The notes under the pieces are model-generated. The model saw only the letters and a program-made list of their open reading frames with translations, made no database searches and was not told where the DNA came from. Below, in pieces: positions 11,474-24,900 of a stretch of 64,000 bases of DNA. The stretch's first letter is position 1. Each line of letters begins with the position of its first letter. Made by a program: the position numbers and the translations under genes. The stretch comes from Progne subis subis (Eukaryota; Chordata; Aves; Passeriformes; Hirundinidae), in NCBI GenBank assembly GCA_022316685.1, contig JAKJHU010000993.1:124001-188000 (forward strand), in the 5' to 3' direction.

Positions 11474-12979
11474 ATAAGCCTCTGAAGAAGCGAAAACAAG
11501 AAAACAAACCACAGGAGGTTGGAGGTGCTACTGGAGGAAATAGAGCAGCTTCTCAGGAGACAGGTTCTGCAGGAAATGAGGCAAGGCCAGCACTGATGGT
11601 TAGTATTGATCTGCAGCAAGCAGGAAGATCAGATTCTCAGGCAACATTAACTCAGGATTTGGACATCATCAAAAAACCTGAAGATATTAAGCAGTATAAT
11701 GACGTGTTTGTGTGTGTTCCCCAAGAAGACACTCTTGGAGTTCTTAAATTTAAACCTGAAAACCATCCCGAGATTTTTAGGAAAATGTCAGACTTTGGGG
11801 GTCAAAAAACAGATATCCAGCAAAATGAAAACAGACAAATGGAATTTCAGCAAAATGTGAGCAGGCGGTTGGAAAGTAAACAGAATGAGAAGAAACAGGT
11901 AGAAGCTAAACATGAAAGCAAGCATGAAAACAGACAAATGGAAGTGAAACAAAATGAGAACAGACAAACAGAATTAAAACAAAACCAGAGCAGGCAAATG
12001 GAGATGAAACAAAATGAGGGAAAACAAAATAATGGCAAACAGGAAATAAGGCAGAGGCCTGAAACAGCGAAACAGAAGAATGAAGGCAGGCTTGAAATGC
12101 CAAAACATAGACATGATAACAGGAGGGACTCAAGTAAACCATTATCAGATAAGAAAGTAGAAATATCTAGGCATAAACTAGATATGAAATCTGAACCTTC
12201 AAGGATAAAATCTGAAAGTAGACCTGATCCAACAAAACAGAAGCCTGATGGGCGCTCAGTTTCTGATACACCAAGGCGTGACCATGATAGTCTGAAACAA
12301 AGATCAGAGGACAGGGAGGAGTCCGAGAGATACAGAGGAGATCCATCCAAGATCAGAAGACCTGAATATTTGAGATCCTCAAACAAAAATGAATATGATT
12401 CTAAACATGGTATTAAATCAGATGGTTCAAAACCTGAGAAATTTGCAAGGAAACATAGACATGAATCTGGTGAATCAAGGGAAAGGTTTTCTTCTGGGGA
12501 TCAGAAATCAAGACCTGACAGCCCTCACATTAAACAGGAAGGTAGAGGAGATTCTAGTAAATCAAGACCTGATAAACCTGGCTTTAAATCACAAAACAGC
12601 AAGGATGAACAAAGGACAGATGGTAATAAGAGTAAAGTAAATAGTAATAAAGCACATACTGACAATAAAGCAGAGTTTCCCAGTTATTTGTTGGGGGCAA
12701 GATCTAGCGCATTGAAACATTTTGTCATTCCAAAAATCAAGCGTGATAAAGATGTCAATGTCACTCAGGAGTCAAGGAAAACTGAATTTAAAGGTGAACA
12801 TAAGGACAAAGTAGAGAAGATTGGGCTAGTTGAAGATCTAAATAAAGGAGCTAAGCCTGTAGTTGTCCTTCAAAAACTTTCATTGGATGATGTGCAGAAA
12901 TTTATTAAGGATAGAGAAGATAAATCAAGGGGCTCTTGTTTTAAACCTAGCAAGAACAAGTCATCCAAATCTAATAAAG
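11474..12979 (+). CDS. NIPBL: NIPBL exon 10 (large repeat-rich exon)
   Basis: This 1506-bp exon begins after TTTGTAG with the last two bases of an Asp codon (phase 1) and ends AAAG before gtaagg. It encodes about 500 residues, mostly charged and low-complexity. An N-terminal KPLKKRKQ basic cluster is followed by a Q/N/K/E-rich array (about 11800-12060) with unit [10 protein letters not shown]. Then come [11 protein letters not shown], a long Arg/Ser/Asp-rich part, and the conserved tail [25 protein letters not shown] at 12856-12870 fits the PxVxL motif that in human NIPBL binds the HP1 chromoshadow domain. The ATG at 11596 is internal, not the gene start. I remember human exon 10 as about 1,626 bp, so this copy is about 40 codons shorter. 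Confidence 0.96.
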
Positions 12980-15900
12980 GTAAGGGATTTTTTTAATGTT
13001 AATTGCATTATATCTTGTATACTCCTTTCTTTTAGATTTGCTACTCCTATGGATAGAAATTAAACACACATGTTTGATAGTTTATACTCTTGCTTATATG
13101 GTGATTTTGGGGAACAAAGTGAAATTTGTCTATGAGATTGTGGTTATTGGAAATCTTGCTACAGTGTAACTAAAATGATTTGTTTATTCCAATGCAAGTT
13201 CCTAATATGGGAACACTTAGTCTTAAAATGTACTTCAGTTACATGAGCTTAATCTGGTAATTTATCTAGGTAAACATAACTACGATATGAATGAATGATT
13301 AGGTGTGTCTGTATAAGGGAATGGTACTACTGTAATTAAATTGCTGTAGCTGAAGTGTTGTGAAATACTATGCATACAAGCCCTAAGATTCTTTTATGTT
13401 TTTATTTGGAAATGAAATGTGTATTTTCTGAGGGATATTTTTACATGATGAGATAAGAAGGCAGTTACAAAGCCCCATCTGCCTCTTACACTATAAATAC
13501 AGCTCTGTTGGGAAGCCTCCATACTTTAGGCTGTGTGACAATAAGATTATTAAATAGTTCTATCTTTAGGAGAATTCCAGTAGTGTTGTCTCTATGGTCC
13601 AGCGTATGCAGGAAGAGGAAAGAAATGCAAACAGTAGACTGGCATTATCAAATTAGTCGTATAAACAGGAATTTATTCATAACAGATTGTAGCTTTGATA
13701 TGTCTCTTCTGCAGATTTAACGCTTTTCTATTCTTGGTGCTATAATTTTAGTTTCGTTTCAGACTGAAGTAGATGATTTCACATTGTGAAATCAATGTTA
13801 CTAACTGCTCAGGGTTCTTTTTTATTGTTTAGCATTTAGAGCATTTAGATTTCTTATGTAGCTATGCTTATAGAGCTGTCATGTCTCAAAAATAGGCAGA
13901 TAAAGTGTCAGAGTAGAGGATTTTAACTGTATACAGGATTATTTATGAATGCAGTTCTGGGTATATCATTGGTCATTAATTTGAGAATAATTTTTTTTCT
14001 TACAAAGTATCTGATAAGAACTGATGTAAAAATCTTTGTGAATGTATAGCTATGTTTATGTGCATGTATACTGAGTTGATATCTGTATGATTAATTTATT
14101 TTGCTATGTCTGTTCTTTAACTTGATTGTATTGACCCTTAAAGACTTAACAATTCAGCATGAGTATTGCTTCTTTGTAAAATGTTAGCCTTTTTGTTAAA
14201 TATTTTCTCTTTATCCAGGAAATATGAACATTTCCCCTCTCCCTTTTTGATATTCAGAACAGGCAAAGTTTCCAGTTCTAATGATAATAGGTATCTAGAG
14301 TCAGACAGAAAATTTTTACATCCTTGCTGTCAGCTTAGTCTAAAGATTTCAGATGAAAGTTTTATGTTCATTATAAGGCATATGGAAAACTTTCTGATGG
14401 AGTTCAGCTCCTAAGGATAGACTTTGAAATCACACAATTCTATGTGCAGAAAATTGATAAATTTAGAGCCCTCTGAGCTATATACAGTGTATGTATGCTT
14501 TCTAAAATGTTTCTGAAGTAGGCTTTTTTGTAGTCTGTATTGTATGTGGTTATTTATAAAGTATATATTAGTAATGTGTAAAGGTTTTATTGACTCTAAT
14601 CCAGTTGGCATGACTACTAGCAGTGTCACACATGAGCAATGCACTCATTTTAACTTCAGGTTTATAGCTTTTCTGCAGTGTTTTTGTATAGTTTGTGTTT
14701 TATGAAGTCATATATTTCTTACATATTTGGAAATAACTTGGGACATAGTTTCCAGGGGAAAAAAAAGTTTGAATCTGATATCAGTCTCTTTGTTATTGTA
14801 TCTAGAATAAGATTCTTGCAATGATACTGGAAATAAGTTTCATGAAAAGAATAACTATGTTTCTCTTACAAATCGAGTTTTGAGTGTTCATCCATGCAGA
14901 TTTTGGAGAAAGTTTCTGAACTTCAGATTTTTCATGTGTATTTTTAGTTTTACTTTTTTTTTTTGCCCAACTTCCTGGTAGCCTACTTTCTAGGATATAA
15001 TTAAGCGAATTCCAGTGTTCATAATTTAGGGTTCACAATTCATAAAGATATCTCTTAATAAGCCAAGGTCTATTTATCAATAACGGATATAGAAAATATT
15101 TATGTGATTTCCACAATGTCCTCACTCCAATTCAGAGAAATAGCATCCAGTTTTACTACATGCCATTTTTACTTATAACTGTTTTACTACACTAGAAGAT
15201 GTAATTTTCATAAACATGCTTTATTTAGTTCATCATATATTTCTTAATCGATTGTAGCAAATCTTTTCTAGGGCTGCCTTTTTTGCATCATTATTCCATT
15301 TCTTCTTGCATCCCTCCTATTCCATGTAGCTTAATATATTTTGCTTTAGCTTTCCTTCTTTCACTTCTATGTATTTCTTGTCCTTTGTTTCTCCTTTCTC
15401 ATCCTTCCCCAAGAGAATGTGTTCTCCTGTCTTTGTCACTACAATATTATTGCTGTGATTTATCTGAAATCCAGTTTAAACTAAGGTTAGTTCAGGTAGT
15501 TCAAAAACCATTTAGATAGTTATTCTGTCTTAAGGGACTAATGCCCATTGATTATAAAACTCAGTAAAATCAACTTATTTTAAGCTAAAATTAATGCTAT
15601 ATATACTGAACATCTATATAACTTATTACATTGTTTCAGTAAACTTTAAATTTTAAAATCATCCTGTTATTATGTTCATGGATAAGCTTTGCATTGTACT
15701 GTAAAAAAAAAAAAAAACAAGTAGCATTTTAAGCAAATTTTATATACAGGTTTGAAAGTTTGTTAGGGTATTATATGACTGGGATAGCTGTACTATGCAA
15801 TTGTTAAGATTGAACTATCCCAACAGTCCCTTTTGGCATTTGCAAGAAAGAAGCAGCATTTTTTACTCTCTCCTGATCACTGAGCATTTTTCTGAAAGAT

Positions 15901-18900
15901 GCACTCTAGCTCAGAGGAAAGTTCTAGAAGTTTTTTTCACAGTACTTTTGTTAAGGGGTCATATGCTGAATTTTTATGGCCTGTTTTTTGCAGGTCAGAA
16001 TGAATTATAGCACTTTTTTTTCTGCTTCTGGTTTTAACATCTGTGAATGCCTTTTATCCTGGTTTTAATGTAAATGTATGTGATGTGGCTTGCTGGAGAT
16101 ATCCCCCGAGCTAGCTATCACTACCCAGTCTGCACCAAGAGTGGCTGCCTCCAGGTCCTGCTTTGACCCGAGTGGCGGTACAGAGCAGGGCTGCTTCTGC
16201 TCTCAACCGCAGCCAGTGGTACAGCGTCTAGGATCAGGGCGAAGAACAGGGAGGAGCCTTTTGTGTGCTTCTCAAAGGAGTTTATTCCCTGAGGGGGGCA
16301 GTGATGAAAAGCTGAAAATCAGCATTCTGTAGTCTTTTAAATGGGGGAGGTACACAGGGAGAGTACAATTCTTCAGCCAGTCAGGGATACAAATGGGAGG
16401 AGATTAAGGAAGGGCTCACAATATGACAATCAATAGGAAAGACAGTGGGAGTGGAAAGGGTCAGATGGACCAATGGGGCTTCGTGGAATAGGGGAATTCC
16501 TGGGAGGAGTTTAGGCCAGGGGTTGGGACAACAAGGACTGACGGGGAACTTTCTAGAACCAAGGGCAGGGATTAGGGAGGATTGAAATTTATGTAGATGG
16601 GGTAAAAGGCAGGTCTAGGGAGTGATGGACAACTGGGTGAGGAAGGAGATAACCTGGACCATATCAAACATATCAGGGGGGAAACAGGGATGATCCATTG
16701 GGAAAGTAACTTCACAATAACTTAACAAAAACACACTACCACATGTATGTTTTTGAGAAATGCATTAAACATCTCCCTTCAAGTTTGTGCCTGCAATGAA
16801 GAGGTCATGTTTGTTATGCTTTTGTTTCAAAGCTTCAACAAATACCTTCTCTGCTGCTTCTTATAGCTATACTGATCAATTACCTTGAGATTAAATGTGT
16901 TATCAGTTTTACAGTTCATAAGATCATTTACATTAGAAAAGACCTCTAAGATCATCAAGTCCAACCATTAGCCCATCACTGCCAGGTCCACCACTAAACC
17001 ATGTCTCTAAGCACCACATCTATACCTCTTTTAAATCCCTCCAGGGATGGTGACTCTACCACTGCCCCAGGCAGCCTTTTCCAGTACTTGATAACACTTT
17101 CTGTGAAGAAATTTTTCCAAATATCCAATCTAAACCTTCCCTAGACCAACTTGAGGCCATTTCCTCTTGTCCTATTGCTTGTTCACTGGGAGAAGAGCCT
17201 GACACCCACTTGGCTCCACCCTCCTTTCAGGGAGTTGTAGAGAGTAAGAAGGTACCCCCTGAGCCTCCTTTTCTCCAGGCTAAACACCCCCAGCTCCCTC
17301 AGCCACTTCTTGTCCGCCAGACCCAGCTCTGTTGCCCTTCTCTGGACTCGCTCCAGCACCTCAATGTCTTTCTTGCAGTGAGGGGCCCAGAACTGGACAC
17401 AGCCCTCGAGGTGTGGCCTCACCAGTGCTGAGTACAGAGAGACAATCAATCACTGCCCTGGTCCTGCTGGTCACACCATTTCTGATCCAAGTCAGGATGC
17501 CATTGGCCTTCTTGCCCACCTGAGCACATGCTGGGTCATGTTCAGCTGCTGTTGTTCAGCATGGCTGGGTCCTTTTCCTTGTGGGCAGTTTTCCAGCCAC
17601 TCTGTCCCAGCCTGGAGCTGCATGGGCTTGTTGTGACCCAAGGGCAGGACCTGGCACTTGGCCTTGTTGACCCTCATACAATTGGCCTTGTCCCATTGCT
17701 CCAACCTATCCAAATCCCTCTGCAGAGCCTTCCTGCCCTCCAGTAGATCAACCAACTTGGTGCCCTCTGTAAACTTACTGAGGTTGCCCTTGATCCCCTT
17801 GTCCAGGTCATCAATAAAGACATTAAAAAGGGCTGGCCCCAATACTGAGCTTTGGGGAACCCCACTGGTGACTGGCTGCCAACTGGATGTAGCTACATTC
17901 CCCACCACTCTCTGGGCCCGGCCATCTAGACAGTTCCTTACCCAGCAGAGTGCACCCGTCCAACTCATGGGCTGCCAGCTTTTCCAGGAGAATGCTGTGG
18001 GAGACAGCATCAAGGCTTCACTAAGGTCCAGGTAGACACATCCTCAGAGGATGAGAGAAAAATTTAACTTTGATAAGGAGATGTGTGAGTTGGCTTATAA
18101 TATATTTAAAGGATTAGCTTCCTAAAATAAGCATCACATATGTAATAGTAAATTTTAGTTCTGGGACAAATGAGTGTGTGTTTTTTAAGACTTGTGCAGA
18201 AACACCTTTTGAGTCTTCAAATATTACCTAAAAAGGCTTCGTTGTTAAAAAAAAGTAAAAAGTGATAATTTCACTGTAGAATATAATGCTGAATGCTACT
18301 TCTTTGTGTAGATTGTTATTGTAGGATTTCATTATCTGTATAGTGCAGAACTTGAAACACAGGTTTTTGTTGGTCACTACAGGTCTGTGTTCTCTGCTGC
18401 TATAATCTGAAATATGAGTGAAGATTTGCCATTTCTTCAAAGGTCCTCTTCATATTTTTACAAGTGCAGCTAAAAAATTTACAGCTTCTTAATCATGTTT
18501 ATGTCACAGGGTTGAAACAGTGCTTTTAGATATTTCTGTGTTCTATGCTTGTGTGTTTGGGTTTTTTTTTAATTCCAGATTACTTTTTCAGAGTCTATAA
18601 TAACCATAATTTGTAGTCAGTGGCAAGCTGTAGCAGTACAAAGTTCCATGCATTTGTGTAATGTGATTGTCCATCTTTGAGTTCTACTACTGCTGAAAAG
18701 CCTCACTTGAGAAGCAGAGTAACCAGTTAGGGCTCATCTTTTAGACAGGAGTGACAAGAAAGGCTCAGTGAGCAAACTTCTGATGCTTCTCACAGTCCTC
18801 TGGACAGCACAGCTGAGCTATTCACCAATACTTTTGGTGCAGCTGAAAACTAGACAAAAAAGGAGTGTAAATAAATTTTAAACATTTACTTAAATCCTTG

Positions 18901-21900
18901 ATGTATAGGACTTCTACAAAGACAAAATTGACAAAAATTTGAGAAAAATATCTTATGGATATTAACTCATCAAGAAAACTTTAGAGTTCAACTCAAATTT
19001 ATTTCCAAAATAACAATCTCTTGATGCTGAAAGAGGCATACTGTTGTACTTACTGAAATCAGTGGGGCAAGCAGCTATGCTGCTAGGAAATAACTGGAAT
19101 AAAGGCATATTTCCTGGAGCTCAAATTACTTACTACAGATTGTCTTTTTGTAAAGATAACCATTGGGAAAGTCCTAATTCCACAAATCTGAAATTTGGAA
19201 TCACTCTTAGAGTTCCTGGTAGCAACTGCATTTGCATTTGGGAGGGCCAGAGTAATAACTCACTAGGCATCTTACGTGTGTATATACTACCACATGGATC
19301 AAGCATGTTAAAACTTTCTCTGAAGTTCTCTAGTAAACTATGCTACATTTCAGAGAAGTAAAGGATATATTTAATGGTTTACAGCTGAACTCTTTAAAGC
19401 TTCCCTTTAACTGAATTTGTAGAATAAACATCACTTTCATGAGAATTGTACAATTTTCCTGACTTTTGTCTTTTCTGAGATATTGATGACTACCTCTTTT
19501 CAACTTAACTAGTCTAGAAGAGAAGCTGGCTGTTCCTCATGACATTAGAACTATTTAGAGATATGTTGGGTTTTCAAAGGATCCATTTTAGTATACTCTG
19601 TTCACTTAGCTCTAACTTTTTTTCTTCTTTCTGGAATGAATAGGTTCATGGTTTGAAAAATATTTCAGGCGTAAATATATATATTATATATATATGTAAA
19701 TAACATCCATTAAATCCAATAGTCTGGAAAGATCTTAGTTTTTTATCATAGATTGTTCCTACTTGCAGGGATTTTTTTAAGTATGGTGCATCTCTTCTGT
19801 TCCAAAAAGTGTGCTGGGATGTGTGGGCATTGTACATACTTTCTGGGGCCTTTGATGTTAGTTTTTCAGAAGTAGATGTTGGATAAGCTACTATTGGTAG
19901 ATGATGGATAAACTGATATCAGGTAGACAAGGAATTCAGCAGTTGCACACTGGAGTCCTTTATTGTGTTGATCTGTTACCAGTACAATAGGAGACATTTT
20001 CAGCACACTGCTTTGCCTGGAAGTTGCTTATTTCCTATTTTTCTCTTTGCCACTAATGTAAATATTTTGATTCTTGCTCTTACAGTTGTTCTTGTCTTCT
20101 CTTGATACTAAGAATGAAATTTGCTTCTTGCACATCTACTTCTTAGCAGCAACAGTAAACTTGACCAAATCTAATAATTTAATTGTTCTTTGGTTCATCT
20201 GAAATAATGTTTTGTTTGCAGATTTAGGAGTGCATTGTTTAAGTAGTTCACTTTTGAAAAATTATTTTGGTACATGTAAGTGATAGAAATTTATTACCTA
20301 ATTTGTCAGAGCAATTTATTGAAAGTATGAAACTGCCTTTGGTTCATGGGTATGTGTCATAGTTTTAATTTTTTTTTTAGTTAATCTTATCTCACAATTT
20401 TATTAATTGCCCGCATCCTTCACCAATTGTCATAGTTTTAATTTTAAACTGGGCAGAAACACTAATTAATGCAGTAGCTTTACGTTTACTAAATTTTAGT
20501 CTTAGTACTTACTCTTTTTGTGAGAGAGAGACTAAAAGAAAATAAAGCAGGCTCAACTTTAAAATGAACAAATAGTTTATTAACATACACTAAAAACATA
20601 CATAACATACACTAAACTAAAAAAGCAGCTGTTACAAAACAGCAACCTCTCCTTCCCCCCCTTCACCTAAAAACCAATGAAATCCAGCCAGGCCTCAGGC
20701 CAGCTTCCCCCCGCAAAAAGGGGGGAGCAGCAGGCCCAGCTCAATGTTACCTGTCTCTCTCTAGCCAAAAAAAGAAAGAAAAAGACTTACAGAAAATCAA
20801 GAAGTTTTATATAGTACTTCCCAAAGTCGCAGCTAACAATTTCAGTAGTCAAAGTAGATGTTAATATTCTAACTAACTTTCTAATAAGTCTTTGTCTCTT
20901 CCAAAACAATTCCCAGGTCCTGACCTGGGAATTATTTTACATTCTTTTGTAACTAAAAAACTAAACTGTACTAACCCATAACAGTATGGATGATTGATCA
21001 GGTTCCTCTTATTTCTTGGAAAAGCTGAAGTTATTTTGCATAATTTATTTTTGCAACAATGCATTGCAATATGTAAAAATGTTGGCCAGAAATTTGTTTG
21101 ATATTACAATATGCAGTGCTGACTTGTTCATGTGCATAAGTAAGTATCTAAATACAGATGTTATTTCTTGGTATATGTGCAAGAATATGTGATCAAAGTT
21201 TTTGGTTTGAATTTTCTTCTAGGCAAAAGGTAAATTTGGCAAAATACAGATAAGGGAAACCCTCACATTTGCTTCTGGTAAATGAACTTTTCTGTTGCTC
21301 GACATTTTCAATCATTTTCAGTGACTGTTTCTGTGTAGGAAAATTTAAACTATTTACTTGAAATTGGCAATTTGTTTTTGCTTCGTGGTAGTATTACCAA
21401 TGAACAGAAAAGAAAAAGATGAGACCTTTTTTATTCTTCAAATTACCAAATTGTTGTTTGCATCAAATAAAGGTTGCTTAAATATGCTTATTTAATTATC
21501 TTTTATTTCCTGTAATATTTTATATTAAAAGCTAAAATATCAGCAATTCTATTGTTCTTGTTGTTAATGTAATTAAGTTACTCTGAAGAAGTAAAACAAA
21601 AAAGTACCTTCATGTGATATTTTCAGTGATAAAGTATGAGAATCTTTCCATGATAGAGCAAGGTAAAAGCAGATGATGTGCCTATAGTCACAAAACAGAT
21701 ATAAATCATGGAATTTGTATTGCTTGTTCTCTGCAAAGATCTTGGTTGTATTATATTGATTATATAGGAGTTTGATGAGAAGAAAAATTGAGGTTTGATT
21801 TGATTATATTTAATGAAGATCTTTTTTTCTTAGGTGAGGCCCCATGGCTCACTTTTTAAATTTATCAGAATACACAGTTGGGAAAATGCATGTCATAAAT

Positions 21901-24900
21901 TTAAGATTACAAGCATTAATAGTAGATTCATAAAAGTGAGGTGTCTTTGTGCAGCACTGCATTTATTTCAATCATTGATCTTGCTCCATTTTACTCTGAG
22001 TACTGCTATATTTTTTATGAAGTCTCTTGCAAAACTAGCTTTCTTTATTAATTTTTATAAAGATGAGAAGTCAGGGAATAGCAATAAGGAGTAAAATAAC
22101 TCATGGCTGTAGTTGCTGCAGAAATCAGATAGCTTGAGGAAATCATTGATATCGATGGAAAGTGAGTTCTTATGCTTTTTGGCATCTTTGGAGAATATGT
22201 ATTCGGTATATTCCTTGATCTTTGGATCCTTCAGGGTGCTCTTTGGAAATCTCTTCCCTCAGTCAAAATTTTTTTCTTCTAAGAGTACTTTGTGCAATTG
22301 AAAAATCCTTTTTGAATCTATGCTGCTTAGCCATGGGTAATGATGACATCTACTACAATCATGGAATTATTCAGTTTCTGTGTCCAGATTCTTCTCTGAC
22401 CCATCAGCCTGACTCTGTCCCATTTCTTAAAGTCAGAGCTAAGGACTGGAATATAATCAGAGAGCTTGAACCTCTCCTTTTGCTATCTCAAGGCTTAGAG
22501 CTTTCCCTTTGTGCCAGTATTAGGGTAGATGAGGAAAAATTGTTTTGAAAGATGTGTTCAAGCAGGTTCTATGAAATGATATAGGACATACTTCCAAACA
22601 GTACTTCTCTCCCTCCTGCCAGGAGATGCTCCTGCCATACCTTCCACACCTTCCACAAACCTTAAGGTAGAGAATGGGAAAGAGAAAAGTAAATGCATGA
22701 CTACTCAGATTATTTTCATCAGTATTCATCTTGATGGTGTGTTTCAGCTGATGATACAGTATTGAGATAAAAGTGTAACTTCTGTCTTATGAGTAGATGT
22801 ACTTTCCTCATGCCTTAAATTCCATTTTGATAAAAGGATAGTGTTTTCCCTGTGTTTCCCCTTCTGTTCTTAAAACTCTACAGGGCACAGAATTATTTGG
22901 AGTAGTGTGATGCTGGTGAGCAGGAGACTGATCACCACGGACTGAGATGTAAAGATGTAATGGAGCATTTTAAGGGAGAGCACAATGGAAAGGATGTAAT
23001 TAAATTTGCACACTAAGGGATAGCTGAAATTTTTTAGCTATAACCAGTAAGCTATTCATGAATCACAGGTAGTCATGTGGCCCTTTGCACTGTACTGCCT
23101 GAATGCTATACTGTAACAGTACTTAACTATTTTTAAAGGGTGTTTATTTTCCAAACATCTTTTTAAAGCAGGGAAATACTTTTATCCCCTCTTTTTTCTT
23201 TTAGTTCTTAATCTAAAATAGAACCTTATCTGCACAAGTGGTTGTAATAGAATTAAGCTGTGAGTCTGTGCTGTTGTAGCTACAATGATATGGCTATCTA
23301 ACAACAAGAAGGTGGCACTCTTGTTATGGAGTAAGAGTATATTTTATTTGAGTTAGCAGAGTTTGAAGGTATGTTTAGCTAATTTAAAAAGAAACTGATT
23401 TCCTTCCTGTATATATGTCTAGCACAGAACGTTTTATCAGTTTAATTATAGTGATGACCCAAAATTACTTGAAAGAGTTATACAATAACCTAATCATCCA
23501 TGGAGCATCCTCTATGAAATGCTCAGAGAGGGGGTGGAAGGTGAGCTTGGTATGTGGGGAAGAACAGCAAGACTGGATATACTAGGCATTGGCAAAATAA
23601 GAAGAGTCCAGTAAGCATTTAATGTCTTCTGTGACTAAACAGGAATGAGGGGAGGGCAAAATTGAGCTGTAATATTTAAGGGGTTTTTTTTAAATGTCAA
23701 AATGAAGATGTGTGGCAATTTATTAGTGTTGAAGTTCCAGAACGTGAGGAGTGACTAAACTTAAATTTCTAAACACTGAGAAATGCAAATTTAGGATTCC
23801 TATCCACACCCCAAACAAGTGTCATTGTTCCTTCTTAAACATGTGTTCTTTTCTAGTGTCTTGATATGTGGAAAAATTTGCACTTTAAAATACGAGGTAT
23901 ATATAGATTACAAATATGAAATTGCATTAACTGCAGCTTTGCTTATTACAAAGTATTAGCAGACAGAAATAGAAAAGAGCATTTATGAGAAACTAATTTA
24001 TGCAAAAGACTTAATTAACATAATCGTAGTTTTTTAATGAACTTCAGGGGAAGTTTTTTTCCAAGCACTTTTTAATTTGTTGCAATAGATGTATGTGCAA
24101 ACAGGAAATTTTGATGTCATGGTTATTCCAAAGTAATCATATAAGCAAACGGGTATGGATTGTTTCCACTGTACTAACCATCTCTTATGGAAGTAGCAAA
24201 TCAGGGTTTAGGTTTAAAAGTATTTTCAAATCTTGATGACTTCTCAGTTAATAGGAAATTACAGCAAAATGTGTACACAATACATCTGCTTTCCATAGTT
24301 TTGTTAGGAAAATTAATCCAGGAACACCAGAGGTTTATGTCCAAAAAGGAGACAGAGGAGTCCTTTTACTTTATTCGAATAAAGGGAGAGGCCATGGGGC
24401 ATTTCCCCTGGGGTCTCTCAGGTTTTTGGAGGACCTAGCCTCCTTTTTATCCTAATTTCCCTCTCTCTTTCCCCATTGGCTGAGGTACTTGAGAGGTACA
24501 GACTTCCCGAAATGCCTAAGATTCCCCTTTTAATGTATAACCCTCCTAATTTTTAATTTTTGTGGGATTTATGGGGTTTTCCCCATTGTTGCTTTCATCT
24601 TTCAATATTCAATTTCATAAAGGCAAGTATCTTTTTTTCCATTCATCAATCAATAGAATCCTTCCCATTGTTTCTCTTATCTCTCAGTGCTAGTTTTATC
24701 TACCAGCAGACCCAGGGCTTGTTTGTAAAGACAAATCTTGTCATTCCTCTCAGTTTGAAAAGCAAAATAAATCATTACTGAGAAGATTTGGTTTTGATTT
24801 TATGGCAGGAGCAGCCTCTCTGATCCTGGAAAGTTGACCTAAGTGTCAGCAAGCATCATGCCCTTTTCCATAGCTGCTTGTTTGAAGTTACCATATCAAG

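Noticed and set aside
11800..12070. CRISPR-like or satellite array
   Set aside because: The repeats are protein-coding decamers in NIPBL, diverged at DNA level and without spacers.
11847..12386. 179-codon - strand ORF rich in Cys, Leu and Phe
   Set aside because: It is the antisense shadow of the lysine- and glutamine-rich exon 10 repeat.
11596..12996. Stand-alone 466-codon gene starting at ATG 11596
   Set aside because: It is the body of NIPBL exon 10. The frame is open upstream to a splice acceptor and ends just after a splice donor.
17492..18035. Possible host gene with reverse-transcriptase-like protein
   Set aside because: It is CR1 ORF2 remains, framed by a CR1 3' end at 16912.
24187..24438. 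Small conserved protein with [17 protein letters not shown], repeated at 49384-49581
   Set aside because: Both frames lie in two copies of the same solo LTR; the similarity is DNA repeat identity, not a gene.
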